DNA of 64,000 nucleotides from Mycobacterium colombiense. GTDB lineage: Bacteria > Actinomycetota > Actinomycetes > Mycobacteriales > Mycobacteriaceae. A program made the position numbers and the translations under genes. How positions within the stretch are numbered: position 1 is the stretch's first letter; each line of letters starts with the position of its first letter. Shown in pieces: positions 53,566 to 64,000 of the stretch. Under the pieces are notes generated by a model. That model searched no databases. It was not told the origin of the DNA and saw nothing but the letters and a program-made list of their open reading frames with translations. The stretch lies in contig NZ_MBEI01000030.1 of assembly GCF_001953985.1 (NCBI RefSeq), positions 58,976 through 122,975 of the forward strand, given 5' to 3'.

Positions 53566-53990
53566 ACGGCCATCTTGCTGCCAGGATTCGCGGCCCTGCG
53601 ACTCGGACCCGACGCGAGTTGGCGCATTCTTTGCTGTGTGGTGGCCTGCCATTCATTTACGGCTTCTCCCGAGAAGGGCTTCGTGCGCTCGACAGGACGA
53701 AAGGCCGCGCGGCCACTACGATGTTCCGAGGAGACCAAAAGGATCCGGTCGGCTCATCCGTGGGGGAACGAAACTGCCAGCTCAACGGGGCGTGTCGGCG
53801 CCGTCCTGGCCAGTGGCCCCGGCGCGGCGAACGCGGCCCGCCCCGGGTGCATAAAGAGATGTAGAAGTGAATGGCTTTGGCGCCGCGTGGCGAGGTCCGC
53901 GCAGGTGCCTTACGGTTGTCATGTAATTCGCGCTGGATCAGTTCAGCCGGACAATATCCAGGCGCATCAGTAGACCGGATGGTGAATTAA
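53566..53990. other. Divergent intergenic region malQ-eccB5
   Basis: 425 bases that must carry the ESX-5 and malQ promoters. Short frames occur but none with a convincing ribosome site or coding signal. No repeat or clear palindrome was found. Confidence 0.5.
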
Positions 53991-55508
53991 GTGGCGGAAG
54001 AGAGTCGCGGGCAGCGCGGGTCGGGGTACGGCCTCGGGTTGTCGACCCGGACCCAGGTGACCGGCTACCAGTTCCTTGCGCGCCGGACCGCGATGGCATT
54101 GACCCGGTGGCGCGTCCGCATGGAGGTCGAGCCGGGACGGCGTCAGAACCTGGCGGTGGTGGCATCGATCTCGGCCGCGCTGGTGATCTGCCTCGGCGCG
54201 CTGCTTTACTCCTTCATCAGCCCGGCCGGCCAGATCAACGAGTCGCCGATCATCGCCGACCGCGACTCGGGTGCCCTGTACGTCCGGGTCGGCGAGAAGT
54301 TGTACCCGGCGCTGAACCTGGCGTCGGCCCGCCTCATCACCGGCCGCCCGGACAACCCGCACCTGGTCAAGTCCAACCAGATCGCCAGCCTGCCGCGCGG
54401 TCCGATGGTGGGCATCCCGGGTGCACCGTCCAGCTTCCACCCGACCAGCCCGGCCGCGTCGTCCTGGTTGGTGTGCGACACCGTGGCGAACTCGACCGGC
54501 GCCGGGGCGCCGTCCGGTGTGACGGTGACGGTGATCGACGGCAACCCCGATCTGGGCAACCACCGGCGGGTGCTGACGGGGTCGGACGCGGTGGTGCTGA
54601 ACTACAGCGGCGACGCCTGGGTGATCCGGGACGGACGTCGCTCCCGCATCGACGGGTCGAACCGCTCGGTGCTGCTGCCGTTGGGTCTCACCCCGGAGCA
54701 GGTCAGCATGGCCAAGCCGATGAGCCGCGCCCTGTATGACGCGTTGCCGGTGGGTCCGGAACTGACCGTGCCGCAGATCCAGAATGCCGGCGCCGGAGCG
54801 TCGTTCCCGAACGCGCCGGGTCCGATCGGCACGGTGATCGTCACCCCGCAAATCAGTGGGCCGCAACAGTATTCATTGGTGTTGGCCGACGGTGTGCAGA
54901 CGCTGCCGCCGTTGGTGGCCCAGATCCTGCAGAACGCCGGGCCGGGCAACACCAAGCCGGTGACCGTGGAGCCGTCCGCGCTGGCGAAGATGCCGGTGGT
55001 CAACAAGCTGGATCTGTCGTCCTACCCGGACGCGCCGCTGAACGTGATGGACATCCGCGAGAACCCGGCGACCTGCTGGTGGTGGCAGAAGACCTCCGGT
55101 GAGAACCGGGCCCGCGTCCAGATCATCTCCGGCGCGACCATTCCGGTCGAGCAGAAGGACGCCAACAGGGTGGTGTCGCTGGTCAAGGCCGACACCACCG
55201 GTCGCGAAGCCGATCAGGTCTTCTTCGGGCCCGACTACGCGAACTTCGTGGCCGTCACCGGAAACGACCCCGGAGCCAAGACCACCGAATCGTTGTGGTG
55301 GCTCACGGATGCGGGTGCCCGATTCGGAGTCGACGACACCCGCGAGGTACGAGAAGCGTTGGGCCTCAAGACGAAACCGGGCCTGGCGCCGTGGGTGGCG
55401 CTGCGGCTGCTGCCGCAGGGCCCGACGTTGTCGCGGGCGGATGCGCTGGTGGAGCACGACACGCTACCGATGGATATGTCACCAGGAGAGTTGGCGGTAC
55501 CGAAGTGA
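53991..55508 (+). CDS. eccB5: ESX-5 type VII secretion protein EccB5
   Basis: 505 residues, matching the family length. A short cytosolic N-terminus (with STRTQVTGYQFLARRTAMAL) precedes one membrane helix at about residues 53-76 (LAVVASISAALVICLGALLY), then the large periplasmic domain with repeated R1-R4-like segments. Core component of the ESX-5 membrane complex with EccC5, EccD5 and EccE5. GTG start at 53991. The stop overlaps the eccC5 start (GTGA). Confidence 0.96.
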   Translation: MAEESRGQRGSGYGLGLSTRTQVTGYQFLARRTAMALTRWRVRMEVEPGRRQNLAVVASISAALVICLGALLYSFISPAGQINESPIIADRDSGALYVRVGEKLYPALNLASARLITGRPDNPHLVKSNQIASLPRGPMVGIPGAPSSFHPTSPAASSWLVCDTVANSTGAGAPSGVTVTVIDGNPDLGNHRRVLTGSDAVVLNYSGDAWVIRDGRRSRIDGSNRSVLLPLGLTPEQVSMAKPMSRALYDALPVGPELTVPQIQNAGAGASFPNAPGPIGTVIVTPQISGPQQYSLVLADGVQTLPPLVAQILQNAGPGNTKPVTVEPSALAKMPVVNKLDLSSYPDAPLNVMDIRENPATCWWWQKTSGENRARVQIISGATIPVEQKDANRVVSLVKADTTGREADQVFFGPDYANFVAVTGNDPGAKTTESLWWLTDAGARFGVDDTREVREALGLKTKPGLAPWVALRLLPQGPTLSRADALVEHDTLPMDMSPGELAVPK

Positions 55509-58500
55509 AACGTGGATTTGCGCGGCCGACGCCGGAGAAGCCTCCGGTAATCAAGCCGGAGAACATCGTCCTTCCGACGCCGTTGAGCATCCCGCCGCCG
55601 GAGGGCAAGCCCTGGTGGCTGATCGTGGTCGGCGTCGTGGTGGTCGGCCTGCTGATCGGTATGGTCGCCATGACCTTCGCCAGCGGCTCGCACGTGTTCG
55701 GCGGCGCCGGATCAATCTTCCCGATCTTCATGATCGGTGGCGTCGCGATGATGATGTTCGGCGGCCGGTTCGGCGGCCAGCAGCAGATGAGCCGGCCCAA
55801 GCTGGACTCGATGCGCGCCCAGTTCATGCTGATGCTGGACATGCTGCGCGAGACCGCCCACGAGTCGGCCGACAGCATGGACGCCAACTACCGGTGGTTC
55901 CACCCGGCGCCCACCACACTGGCCGCCGCGGTCGGGTCGTCGCGGATGTGGGAACGCAAGCCCGACGGCAAGGATCTGAACTTCGGCGTGGTCCGCGTCG
56001 GCGTCGGTATGACGCGTCCCGAGGTGACCTGGGGTGAGCCCCAGAACATGCCGACCGACATCGAGCTGGAGCCGGTGACCGGTAAGGCGCTTCAGGAATT
56101 CGGGCGCTACCAAAGCGTCGTCTACAACCTGCCCAAGATGATCTCGGTGCTGGTCGAGCCCTGGTACTCGCTGGCCGGAGATCGCGAGCAGGCGGTGGGA
56201 CTGATGCGGGCGATCATCTGCCAGCTGGCGTTCTCGCACGGGCCCGACCACATGCGCATGATCGTGGTCAGTTCGAACCTGGACGAATGGGACTGGGTGA
56301 AGTGGCTGCCGCACTTCGGTGACCCGCGCCGCCAGGACGCTGCCGGCAACGCGCGGATGGTCTACAGCTCGGTGCGCGAGTTCGCCGCCGAGCAGGCTGA
56401 ATTGTTCGCCGGCCGTGGCTCTTTCACGCCTCGCCACGCCAGTTCGTCGGCCCAGACGCCGACTCCGCACACCGTGATCATCGCCGATGCCGTCGACCCG
56501 CAATGGGAGTACGTGATCAGCGGCGAGGGCGTCGACGGGGTGACGTTCTTCGACCTGACCGGTTCCGCGATGTGGAGCGCGGTCCCGGAGCGCACGCTGC
56601 GGTTCGACGAGAAGGGTGTGATCGAGGCGCTGCCCCGCGACCGCGACACCTGGATGGTCATCGACGAGAAGCCCTGGTTCTTCGCCCTTACCGACCACAT
56701 CAGCACCGCCGAGGCCGAGGAGTTCGCGCAGAAGCTGGCGCGCTGGCGGCTCGCCGAGGCGTACGAGGAGATCGGCCAGCGGGTGGCGCACATCGGCGCC
56801 CGAGACATCATGTCCTACTACGGGATTGACGATCCGGGCCGCATCGACTTCGAGGCGCTGTGGGGTAGCCGCAACGACGCGATGGGCAGGTCCCGGTTGC
56901 GCGCGCCGTTCGGTGTACGTTCCGACAACGGCGAGCTGCTTTTCCTGGACATGAAGTCGCTGGACGAAGGCGGCGACGGCCCGCACGGCGTCATGTCCGG
57001 TACGACCGGATCGGGTAAATCGACCCTGGTGCGAACCGTGATCGAATCGCTGATGCTCAGCCACCCGCCGGAGGAGCTGCAGTTCGTGCTGGCCGACCTC
57101 AAGGGTGGGTCGGCGGTCAAGCCGTTCGCCGGCGTGCCGCACGTGTCCCGGATCATCACCGACCTGGAAGAAGACCAGGCGTTGATGGAGCGCTTCCTGG
57201 ACGCGCTGTGGGGTGAGATCGCCCGCCGCAAGGCGATCTGCGACAGCGCCGGCGTCGACGACGCCAAGGAATACAACTCGGTGCGCAGCCGGATGCGGGC
57301 ACGCGGCCAGGACATGGCGCCGCTGCCGATGCTCGTGGTCGTCATCGACGAGTTCTACGAGTGGTTCCGGATCATGCCGACCGCGGTCGACGTCCTCGAC
57401 TCCATCGGCCGTCAGGGTCGCGCGTACTGGATCCACCTGATGATGGCGTCGCAGACCATTGAGAGCCGCGCCGAAAAGCTCATGGAGAACATGGGTTACC
57501 GGTTGGTGCTGAAGGCGCGTACCGCCGGTGCGGCGCAGGCGGCCGGTGTGCCGAACGCGGTCAACCTGCCCGCCCAGGCCGGTCTGGGCTACTTCCGCCG
57601 CAGTCTGGAAGACATCACCCGGTTCCAGGCCGAGTTCCTGTGGCGGGACTATTTCCCGCGCGGCCTCACCGACGACGGAGATGAAGCGCCGGCGCTGGTG
57701 CACAGCATCGACTACGTCCGTCCGCAACTGTTCACCAACTCGTTCACCCCGCTGGAAGTCAGCGTGGGGGGACCGGAGATCACCGCGCCCGCGATCCCCA
57801 CCGACGGCGACGCGCTTCCGATCGAGGCGGCCGAGGACGACGACTCCGAAGGGATCCGGACACCCAAGGTCGGCACGGTCATCATCGACCAGCTGCGCAA
57901 GATCGACTTCCAGCCGTACCGGCTGTGGCAGCCGCCGCTGAGCCAGCCCGTCGCCATCGACGAGTTGGTGAACCGGTTCCTCGGCCGCCCCTGGCAGCAG
58001 GACTACGGCACCGCGCAGGATCTGGTCTTCCCGATCGGGATCATCGACCGTCCCTTCAAGCACGACCAGCCGCCGTGGACGGTCGACACGTCGGGGCCCG
58101 GTGCCAACGTCCTGATCCTGGGCGCAGGTGGTTCGGGTAAGACGACCGCGCTGCAGACCCTGATCTGTTCGGCGGCGCTGACCCACACCCCCGAGCAGAT
58201 CCAGTTCTACTGCCTGGCCTACAGCAGCACCGCGCTGACCACCGTCGCCCGGCTGCCGCACGTCGGTGAGGTGGCCGGCCCGACCGACCCGTACGGCGTT
58301 CGCCGCACGGTGGCCGAGCTGCTGGCGCTGGTGCGGGAGCGCAAGCGCAGCTTCCTCGAGTACGGGATCGCCTCGATGGAGGTGTTCCGGCGGCGCAAGT
58401 TCGGCAACGAGCCCGGTCCGGTTCCCAACGACGGCTTCGGCGACGTCTACCTGGTGGTGGACAACTACCGGGCGCTGGCCGAAGAGAACGAGGTGCTGAT

Positions 58501-59671
58501 CGAGCAGGTCAACGTGATCATCAACCAGGGCCCCTCGTTCGGGGTGCACGTGGTGGTCACCGCCGATCGCGAATCGGAGCTGCGGCCGCCGGTGCGCAGC
58601 GGGTTCGGCTCGCGGGTCGAGCTGCGGCTGGCCGCGGTGGAAGACGCGAAGCTGGTGCGCTCACGTTTCGCCAAGGACGTTCCGGTCAAGCCGGGTCGCG
58701 GCATGGTCGCGGTCAACTACGTCCGCCTCGACGCCGACCCGCAGTCCGGTCTACACACTTTGGTGGCACGTCCCGCGCTGGCCAGCACGCCCGACAACCG
58801 ATTCGAGTCCGACAGCATCGTCGAAGCCGTCAGCCGCATCACCAGCGCTCAGGCTCCGCCGGTGCGCCGGCTGCCGGCGACCTTCGGGGTGGAACAGCTC
58901 CGCGAGCTCGCCGCGCAGGACACCCGCCAGGGCGTCGGCGCGGGCGGAATCGCTTGGGCCATCTCGGAATTGGACCTGTCTCCGGTGTATCTCAACTTCG
59001 CCGAGAACGCGCACCTGATGGTGACCGGCCGTCGCGAATGTGGGCGTACCACGACGCTGGCCACGATCATGTCCGAGATCGGGCGGTTGTACGCACCGGG
59101 AGCGACCAGCGCACCGCCGCCGCCGGCGGGGCAGCGCTCGGCCCAGGTGTGGCTGGTGGACCCGCGTCGTCAGCTGCTGACCACGCTCGGCTCCGACTAC
59201 GTGGAGAAGTTCGCCTACAACCTCGACGGCGTGCAGGCGATGATGGGCGAACTGGCCGCGGTCCTGGCAGGCCGCGAGCCGCCGCCGGGCCTGTCCGCCG
59301 AAGAGCTGCTGTCGCGGAACTGGTGGAGCGGGCCGGAGATCTTCCTGATCGTCGACGACATCCAGCAGCTGCCGGCCGGCTTCGACTCGCCGTTGCACAA
59401 GGCCGCGCCGTGGGTGACCCGGGCCGCCGACGTCGGCCTGCACGTGATCGTCACGCGGACGTTCGGTGGTTGGTCCTCGGCCGGCAGCGACCCGATGTTG
59501 CGGGCACTGGCCCAGGCGAACGCGCCGCTGCTGGTGATGGACGCCGATCCCGACGAGGGATTCATCCGCGGCAAGATGAAGGGTGGTCCGCTGCCCCGTG
59601 GCCGAGGCCTGCTGATGGCCGAGGACACCGGCGTGTTCGTTCAGGTCGCAGCGACCGATTTCCGCAAGTAG
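55505..59671 (+). CDS. eccC5: ESX-5 type VII secretion ATPase EccC5
   Basis: 1388 residues, the full single-chain length. Two N-terminal membrane helices (about 38-60 and 68-88), then a DUF-like domain and three FtsK/SpoIIIE-type ATPase domains. Walker A motifs: GTTGSGKST near residue 500 (the active first domain), GAGGSGKTT near 873, and the degenerate GRRECGRTT near 1175. EccC powers secretion and its third domain binds EsxB-type substrates. GTG at 55505 overlaps the eccB5 stop; an upstream extension would lie inside eccB5. Confidence 0.97.
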   Translation: MKRGFARPTPEKPPVIKPENIVLPTPLSIPPPEGKPWWLIVVGVVVVGLLIGMVAMTFASGSHVFGGAGSIFPIFMIGGVAMMMFGGRFGGQQQMSRPKLDSMRAQFMLMLDMLRETAHESADSMDANYRWFHPAPTTLAAAVGSSRMWERKPDGKDLNFGVVRVGVGMTRPEVTWGEPQNMPTDIELEPVTGKALQEFGRYQSVVYNLPKMISVLVEPWYSLAGDREQAVGLMRAIICQLAFSHGPDHMRMIVVSSNLDEWDWVKWLPHFGDPRRQDAAGNARMVYSSVREFAAEQAELFAGRGSFTPRHASSSAQTPTPHTVIIADAVDPQWEYVISGEGVDGVTFFDLTGSAMWSAVPERTLRFDEKGVIEALPRDRDTWMVIDEKPWFFALTDHISTAEAEEFAQKLARWRLAEAYEEIGQRVAHIGARDIMSYYGIDDPGRIDFEALWGSRNDAMGRSRLRAPFGVRSDNGELLFLDMKSLDEGGDGPHGVMSGTTGSGKSTLVRTVIESLMLSHPPEELQFVLADLKGGSAVKPFAGVPHVSRIITDLEEDQALMERFLDALWGEIARRKAICDSAGVDDAKEYNSVRSRMRARGQDMAPLPMLVVVIDEFYEWFRIMPTAVDVLDSIGRQGRAYWIHLMMASQTIESRAEKLMENMGYRLVLKARTAGAAQAAGVPNAVNLPAQAGLGYFRRSLEDITRFQAEFLWRDYFPRGLTDDGDEAPALVHSIDYVRPQLFTNSFTPLEVSVGGPEITAPAIPTDGDALPIEAAEDDDSEGIRTPKVGTVIIDQLRKIDFQPYRLWQPPLSQPVAIDELVNRFLGRPWQQDYGTAQDLVFPIGIIDRPFKHDQPPWTVDTSGPGANVLILGAGGSGKTTALQTLICSAALTHTPEQIQFYCLAYSSTALTTVARLPHVGEVAGPTDPYGVRRTVAELLALVRERKRSFLEYGIASMEVFRRRKFGNEPGPVPNDGFGDVYLVVDNYRALAEENEVLIEQVNVIINQGPSFGVHVVVTADRESELRPPVRSGFGSRVELRLAAVEDAKLVRSRFAKDVPVKPGRGMVAVNYVRLDADPQSGLHTLVARPALASTPDNRFESDSIVEAVSRITSAQAPPVRRLPATFGVEQLRELAAQDTRQGVGAGGIAWAISELDLSPVYLNFAENAHLMVTGRRECGRTTTLATIMSEIGRLYAPGATSAPPPPAGQRSAQVWLVDPRRQLLTTLGSDYVEKFAYNLDGVQAMMGELAAVLAGREPPPGLSAEELLSRNWWSGPEIFLIVDDIQQLPAGFDSPLHKAAPWVTRAADVGLHVIVTRTFGGWSSAGSDPMLRALAQANAPLLVMDADPDEGFIRGKMKGGPLPRGRGLLMAEDTGVFVQVAATDFRK

Positions 59672-59679
59672 GACGGCGC

Positions 59680-60940
<1,261 letters not shown>

Positions 60941-61108
60941 TCAACATGTGGCGGCACATCAATATTGCATGCGCGGCAAAGGAACACGGACACGCCTACC
61001 CGGGCCGATCCGGAGCGCCCGGCGTACGGAATCGGCTGGCGAACACCCTCGATACCTTACCGACCGACTAACCTGGGTACCGAACCGTGAAGTGCCGGCC
61101 CGGCCTAG

Positions 61109-61315
<207 letters not shown>

Positions 61316-61799
61316 CCGCGCAAATCTGTCCTGGCGCAGCGGGCGAAAAGCAAACGGATGATGAACAATCCGTTGCCTTCAATGAACTCCCGCCGACCGG
61401 GAATGAACAGTGGCTGGCCATTGATGAACAGGTGGCTTTGGGTGTCGGCGTTTGCCTCGTAACGAACTAATCTCAGTCGCGGGCGGCAGTTCGGGCACAC
61501 GCGAGCTGTCGCTCGGTTGCTGATAGCGGGGGATAAGCCGAGGCCAGAAGGTGCATGACGTTCTTGACCGGATGTCCGAGAAGTGCGGTGGCAGACCACC
61601 TTTGCGGGCACAGCCAATCGGTCAATATGCATCGTCCGGCGCGGCTGATGGGGTTGCGGGCGGAAGGCATCGCACAGCGACCCCCTCGGTTTCGGCAGCC
61701 GACCGGTGGCGTCGTTTACAGAGCCGTGACCACGACCACCACTGATTCCTATGTGACAGCCGAGATCGCATGCGTTCGCGGCCGACTGAGGAGGACACG
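61316..61799. other. Intergenic region upstream of the first PPE gene
   Basis: 484 bases between the ferredoxin and PPE genes. It contains four ATGAAC motifs at exactly 21-bp spacing (61361-61444), listed separately, and the PPE promoter. No annotated-size gene was recognised. Confidence 0.6.
61358..61462 (+). repeat. Four ATGAAC repeats at 21-bp period; mini-ORF of MN-x5 heptads
   Basis: ATGAAC occurs at 61361, 61382, 61403 and 61424, each 21 bases apart. Because 21 is a multiple of three, the array is also an open frame of 34 codons from the ATG at 61358, ending at TAA (61460-61462). Its product has four consecutive seven-residue units, each starting Met-Asn. No strong ribosome site precedes it, so it may be either a tiny repeat peptide or direct repeats for a DNA-binding protein. 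Confidence 0.7.
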
Positions 61800-63056
61800 G
61801 TGTTTGACTTCGCGGCGTTACCGCCCGAAATCAATTCCGGTCGCATGTATGCGGGTCCGGGGTCGGGGCCAATGATGGCCGCGGCCGCCGCCTGGGATGA
61901 GATTGCGGCGGAATTGGGTGTAGCGGCCAGCGGCTACAACTCGGTGGTTACCGAGCTCACCAGCGGGCCGTGGATAGGACCGGCATCGATGTCGATGCTG
62001 TCGGCGATCACCCCGTACGTGAGCTGGCTCAGTACCATGGCCGCGCAGGCGGAGGAGACGGCGGGGCAGGGCCGGGCGGCCGCTGCTGCCTTTGAGGCGG
62101 CGTTTGCGATGACGGTGCCGCCACCGGTGATCGCCGCCAATCGAGTCTTGCTGGCGACCCTGGTGGCGACCAATTTCTTCGGGCAGAACACGCCCGCGAT
62201 CGCGGCCACCGAGGCGCAGTACATGGAGATGTGGGCGCAAGACGCGGGCGCTATGGCCGGATACACCGCGTCTTCGGCGGCCGCCTCGACGTTGAGCCCG
62301 TTCGTCACGCCGCCCAACACGACCACCCCGGAGGCGGACTCCGACCAGGCCGCCGCGGTCGCCAAGGCCGTCGCCGAGCCGGCGGGCAACACCGCACAGA
62401 ACACCGCACAGACCACGTCCCAGCTGGCGACCCCACAAGCGTTGTCGGCCAGCACAACTCAGGCGGCGACACAAACGACCGCGGCTACCTCGAATCCAGG
62501 GCTGATCTCGAGCACACTTCAGGACCTGTTGAATTCCGGGCTGCCGACTCCCACAAACAACTACCTGGGGCTGAATCCCACGCTCTACACCGTGCTGCTC
62601 AAGCAGACCTCGGGTCTCGGGTATTTCTCCAACGGCATCGTCGCCTTCTGGTCGCAGCTCTCCCAGCAGTTGGTCTTCGGTCCCGGGGGTAGCACGGCAG
62701 GTGCCGGTGGTGCCTGGTACCCCACACCGCAGTTCGCGGCCCTGGGTCTGGGCAACCTGGGCGGTGTCGGCCACGTGGGTGCCGTCTCCGCCGGGGTCGG
62801 CCAGGCCGGCCGGGTGGGGCTGCTCTCGGTGCCGCAGCATTGGGGGACGCTGACCTCGTCGGTGACCCCGGCGGCACTGTCCGAGGAGGTAACGCCGATC
62901 GAGGCCGCGGCGACCGGTGGGGCGAATTCCCCGGCCAATGGTCTGCTGCGCGGCATGCCGGTCGGGTCGATCGGGCGACGCGGCGCGGCCGCCGGCTATG
63001 TCAACAAGTACGGCTTCCGCTACAGCGTGCTCACCCGCCCACCATCCGCCGGATAA
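61800..63056 (+). CDS. PPE family protein, PPE-SVP type (PPE25-like position)
   Basis: 418 residues. The PPE motif is at residues 8-10 (AALPPEIN), the WxG turn in GPWIGPAS, and the SVP signature in [11 protein letters not shown]-terminal 180 residues form the helical PPE domain that pairs with a PE partner; the C-terminal part is Gly/Ala/Thr-rich. GTG at 61800 has GAGGAGG upstream. Secreted through ESX-5 as a heterodimer with PE. Position matches Rv1787. Confidence 0.94.
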   Translation: MFDFAALPPEINSGRMYAGPGSGPMMAAAAAWDEIAAELGVAASGYNSVVTELTSGPWIGPASMSMLSAITPYVSWLSTMAAQAEETAGQGRAAAAAFEAAFAMTVPPPVIAANRVLLATLVATNFFGQNTPAIAATEAQYMEMWAQDAGAMAGYTASSAAASTLSPFVTPPNTTTPEADSDQAAAVAKAVAEPAGNTAQNTAQTTSQLATPQALSASTTQAATQTTAATSNPGLISSTLQDLLNSGLPTPTNNYLGLNPTLYTVLLKQTSGLGYFSNGIVAFWSQLSQQLVFGPGGSTAGAGGAWYPTPQFAALGLGNLGGVGHVGAVSAGVGQAGRVGLLSVPQHWGTLTSSVTPAALSEEVTPIEAAATGGANSPANGLLRGMPVGSIGRRGAAAGYVNKYGFRYSVLTRPPSAG

Positions 63057-63067
63057 GAAAAGTCCAG

Positions 63068-63133
63068 ATGAACGCCATGAACGGTCAACTCAACGCAATG
63101 CTCGCCGGGCTTCACCGAAGGGAAGGAAACTAG
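63068..63133 (+). other. Mini-ORF ending at the PE start codon
   Basis: A 21-codon frame (M-N-A-M-N-G-Q-L...) starts at 63068 and its TAG (63131-63133) abuts the PE ATG. The PE ribosome site GGAAGGAAA lies within its last codons. It could be a leader for translational coupling or just non-coding sequence. It also contains two ATGAAC motifs nine bases apart. Confidence 0.4.
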
Positions 63134-63433
63134 ATGTCCTTTGTGACCGCGCAGCCCGAGGCGCTTGCCGCCGCAGCGGGCAATCTTCAGACCATTGGCT
63201 CAACGCTGAGCGCTCAGAACGCCGCTGCAGCGGCCCCGACGACGGGGGTGGTGCCGGCGGCCGCCGACGAGGTCTCGGCGCTCACGGCGGCGCAGTTCGC
63301 CGCGCACGGGCAGATGTACCAGGCCGTCAGCGCTCAAGCGGCGGCGATTCACGAAATGTTTGTCAACACCCTGAGCACCAGCTCCGGGTCGTACGCGGTG
63401 ACTGAGGCGGCCAACGCGGCCGCGACTGGTTAA
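63134..63433 (+). CDS. PE family protein (PE18/PE19-like)
   Basis: 99 residues, the standard short PE length. The PE motif is at residues 8-9 (AQPEAL), the helical hairpin follows, and the C-terminal type VII export signal YxxxE is YAVTE. GGAAGGAAAC is the ribosome site. It lies between two PPE genes and is expected to dimerise with one of them for ESX-5 export. Confidence 0.94.
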   Translation: MSFVTAQPEALAAAAGNLQTIGSTLSAQNAAAAAPTTGVVPAAADEVSALTAAQFAAHGQMYQAVSAQAAAIHEMFVNTLSTSSGSYAVTEAANAAATG

Positions 63434-63440
63434 GGAGTCA

Positions 63441-64000
63441 ATGATGTTGGATTACGGAGCGTTTCCGCCGGAGTTCAATTCGGCGCGAATTTATTCTGGT
63501 CCGGGGTCGGGGTCCTTGATGGCCGCGGCGTCGGCGTGGAGCGCGCTGGCGGCCGAGCTCAACTCGGCGGCGCTGAGCTACGAGCAGGTGATCACCGCGC
63601 TGAGCAGCGAGGAATGGACCGGCACCGCCTCGGCGGCGATGGCCCAGGCGGCGGCTCCCTACGCCGCATGGATGACCGCCACGGCCGCGCAGGCTGAGGA
63701 GGCGGCCACCCAGGCACGCGCGGCGGCCGCGGCGTATGAGACCGCGCTGGCCTCCTCGGTGCCGCCCCCGTTGATCGCAGCCAACCGGATGCAATCGCAG
63801 CAGCTGCAGGCGACGAACGTGCTGGGGCAGAACACCCCGCTGATCGCCCAACTGGAATCCCAGTACGGCGAGATGTGGGCGCAGGACGCGGGCGCGATGT
63901 ACGGCTACGCGGGCCAGTCCTCGTCGGCGACGAAGGTGACGCAGTTCCAGAAGGCGCCCGAGGTGACCAACCAGGCGGGCCAGGCCAACCAGGCCGCGGC
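63441..64000 (+). CDS. PPE family protein, cut by the window edge (PPE26-like position)
   Basis: At least 186 codons are visible with no stop before the window end. Two in-frame ATGs (63441 and 63444) follow AAGGAG; the second puts PPE at residues 8-10 (GAFPPEFN), the usual place. The WxG motif is [10 protein letters not shown], and conserved [10 protein letters not shown] and [11 protein letters not shown] are present. Same helical PPE domain as the upstream gene. It starts 7 bases after the PE stop and is likely cotranscribed with it. Confidence 0.93.
   Translation, partial: MMLDYGAFPPEFNSARIYSGPGSGSLMAAASAWSALAAELNSAALSYEQVITALSSEEWTGTASAAMAQAAAPYAAWMTATAAQAEEAATQARAAAAAYETALASSVPPPLIAANRMQSQQLQATNVLGQNTPLIAQLESQYGEMWAQDAGAMYGYAGQSSSATKVTQFQKAPEVTNQAGQANQAA

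Noticed and set aside
55712..58549. 945-codon open frame antisense to eccC5
   Set aside because: High-GC antisense frame opposite a clear EccC5 gene; low-complexity His/Arg/Asp composition and no domain.

Overview
The window reads as chromosomal DNA of a slow-growing nontuberculous mycobacterium. Support comes from the high GC content, the frequent GTG and TTG starts, several cytochromes P450, mycofactocin-type short-chain dehydrogenases, a 13E12-family HNH gene, mycobacterial lipoproteins and, at the right end, the start of the ESX-5 type VII secretion locus (eccB5, eccC5, cyp143, ferredoxin, PPE, PE, PPE). The species cannot be fixed from sequence alone; a member or relative of the M. avium complex is a reasonable guess. 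No rRNA, tRNA, CRISPR array or intact insertion sequence was seen.

Left part, 1-7.5 kb: six tightly packed + strand genes (P450, mycofactocin-type SDR, enoyl-CoA hydratase family, a fused double class III CoA-transferase, classical SDR, kinase-fold phosphotransferase) look like one catabolic operon. A 13E12/HNH gene converges on it. From 18.9 back to 8.9 kb, seven - strand genes overlap or nearly touch: TetR, P450, SDR, carboxylic acid reductase, amidohydrolase, an M24 peptidase with all metal ligands and a second M24 protein that has lost most of them.

Middle part, 19-32.4 kb: a deazaflavin-type nitroreductase, two paralogous lipoproteins around a DUF2231 membrane protein, a SigF/SigB-type sigma factor without an adjacent anti-sigma gene, an SDR, two TetR regulators, a D-aminoacylase-like amidohydrolase, a methyltransferase, a DEAD-box helicase and a cobalt-type nitrile hydratase/thiocyanate hydrolase-like gene trio.

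From 42 back to 33.3 kb runs a second long - strand catabolic operon: SDR, 2-oxoacid dehydrogenase E1 alpha and beta, a stand-alone lipoyl domain, enoyl-CoA hydratase, acyl-CoA synthetase, Rieske oxygenase and a KstD-like flavoprotein. Together they could ring-hydroxylate, CoA-activate and beta-oxidise an unknown carboxylic or alicyclic substrate. A divergent CoA-transferase and an ANTAR protein follow.

Right part, 44.3-64 kb: a large membrane protein and a 185-residue protein matching the position of Rv1779c/Rv1780 in M. tuberculosis, then a block apparently extra relative to that genome (SRPBCC, UsfY-like, molybdenum-cytochrome fusion, SnoaL, luciferase-like monooxygenase) that begins next to a 55-bp tandem repeat, then malQ and the ESX-5 genes. 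EccB5 and EccC5 are core parts of the membrane secretion machine; PE and PPE proteins are its substrates; CYP143 and the ferredoxin are a redox pair embedded in the locus. The last PPE gene runs off the window.

Points most worth a second look: a perfect G10 tract in the FAD-binding motif of the KstD-like gene, four ATGAAC motifs at an exact 21-bp period upstream of the first PPE gene, the active/degenerate M24 pair inside the carboxylic acid reductase operon, and the lipoyl-domain-only dehydrogenase complex.
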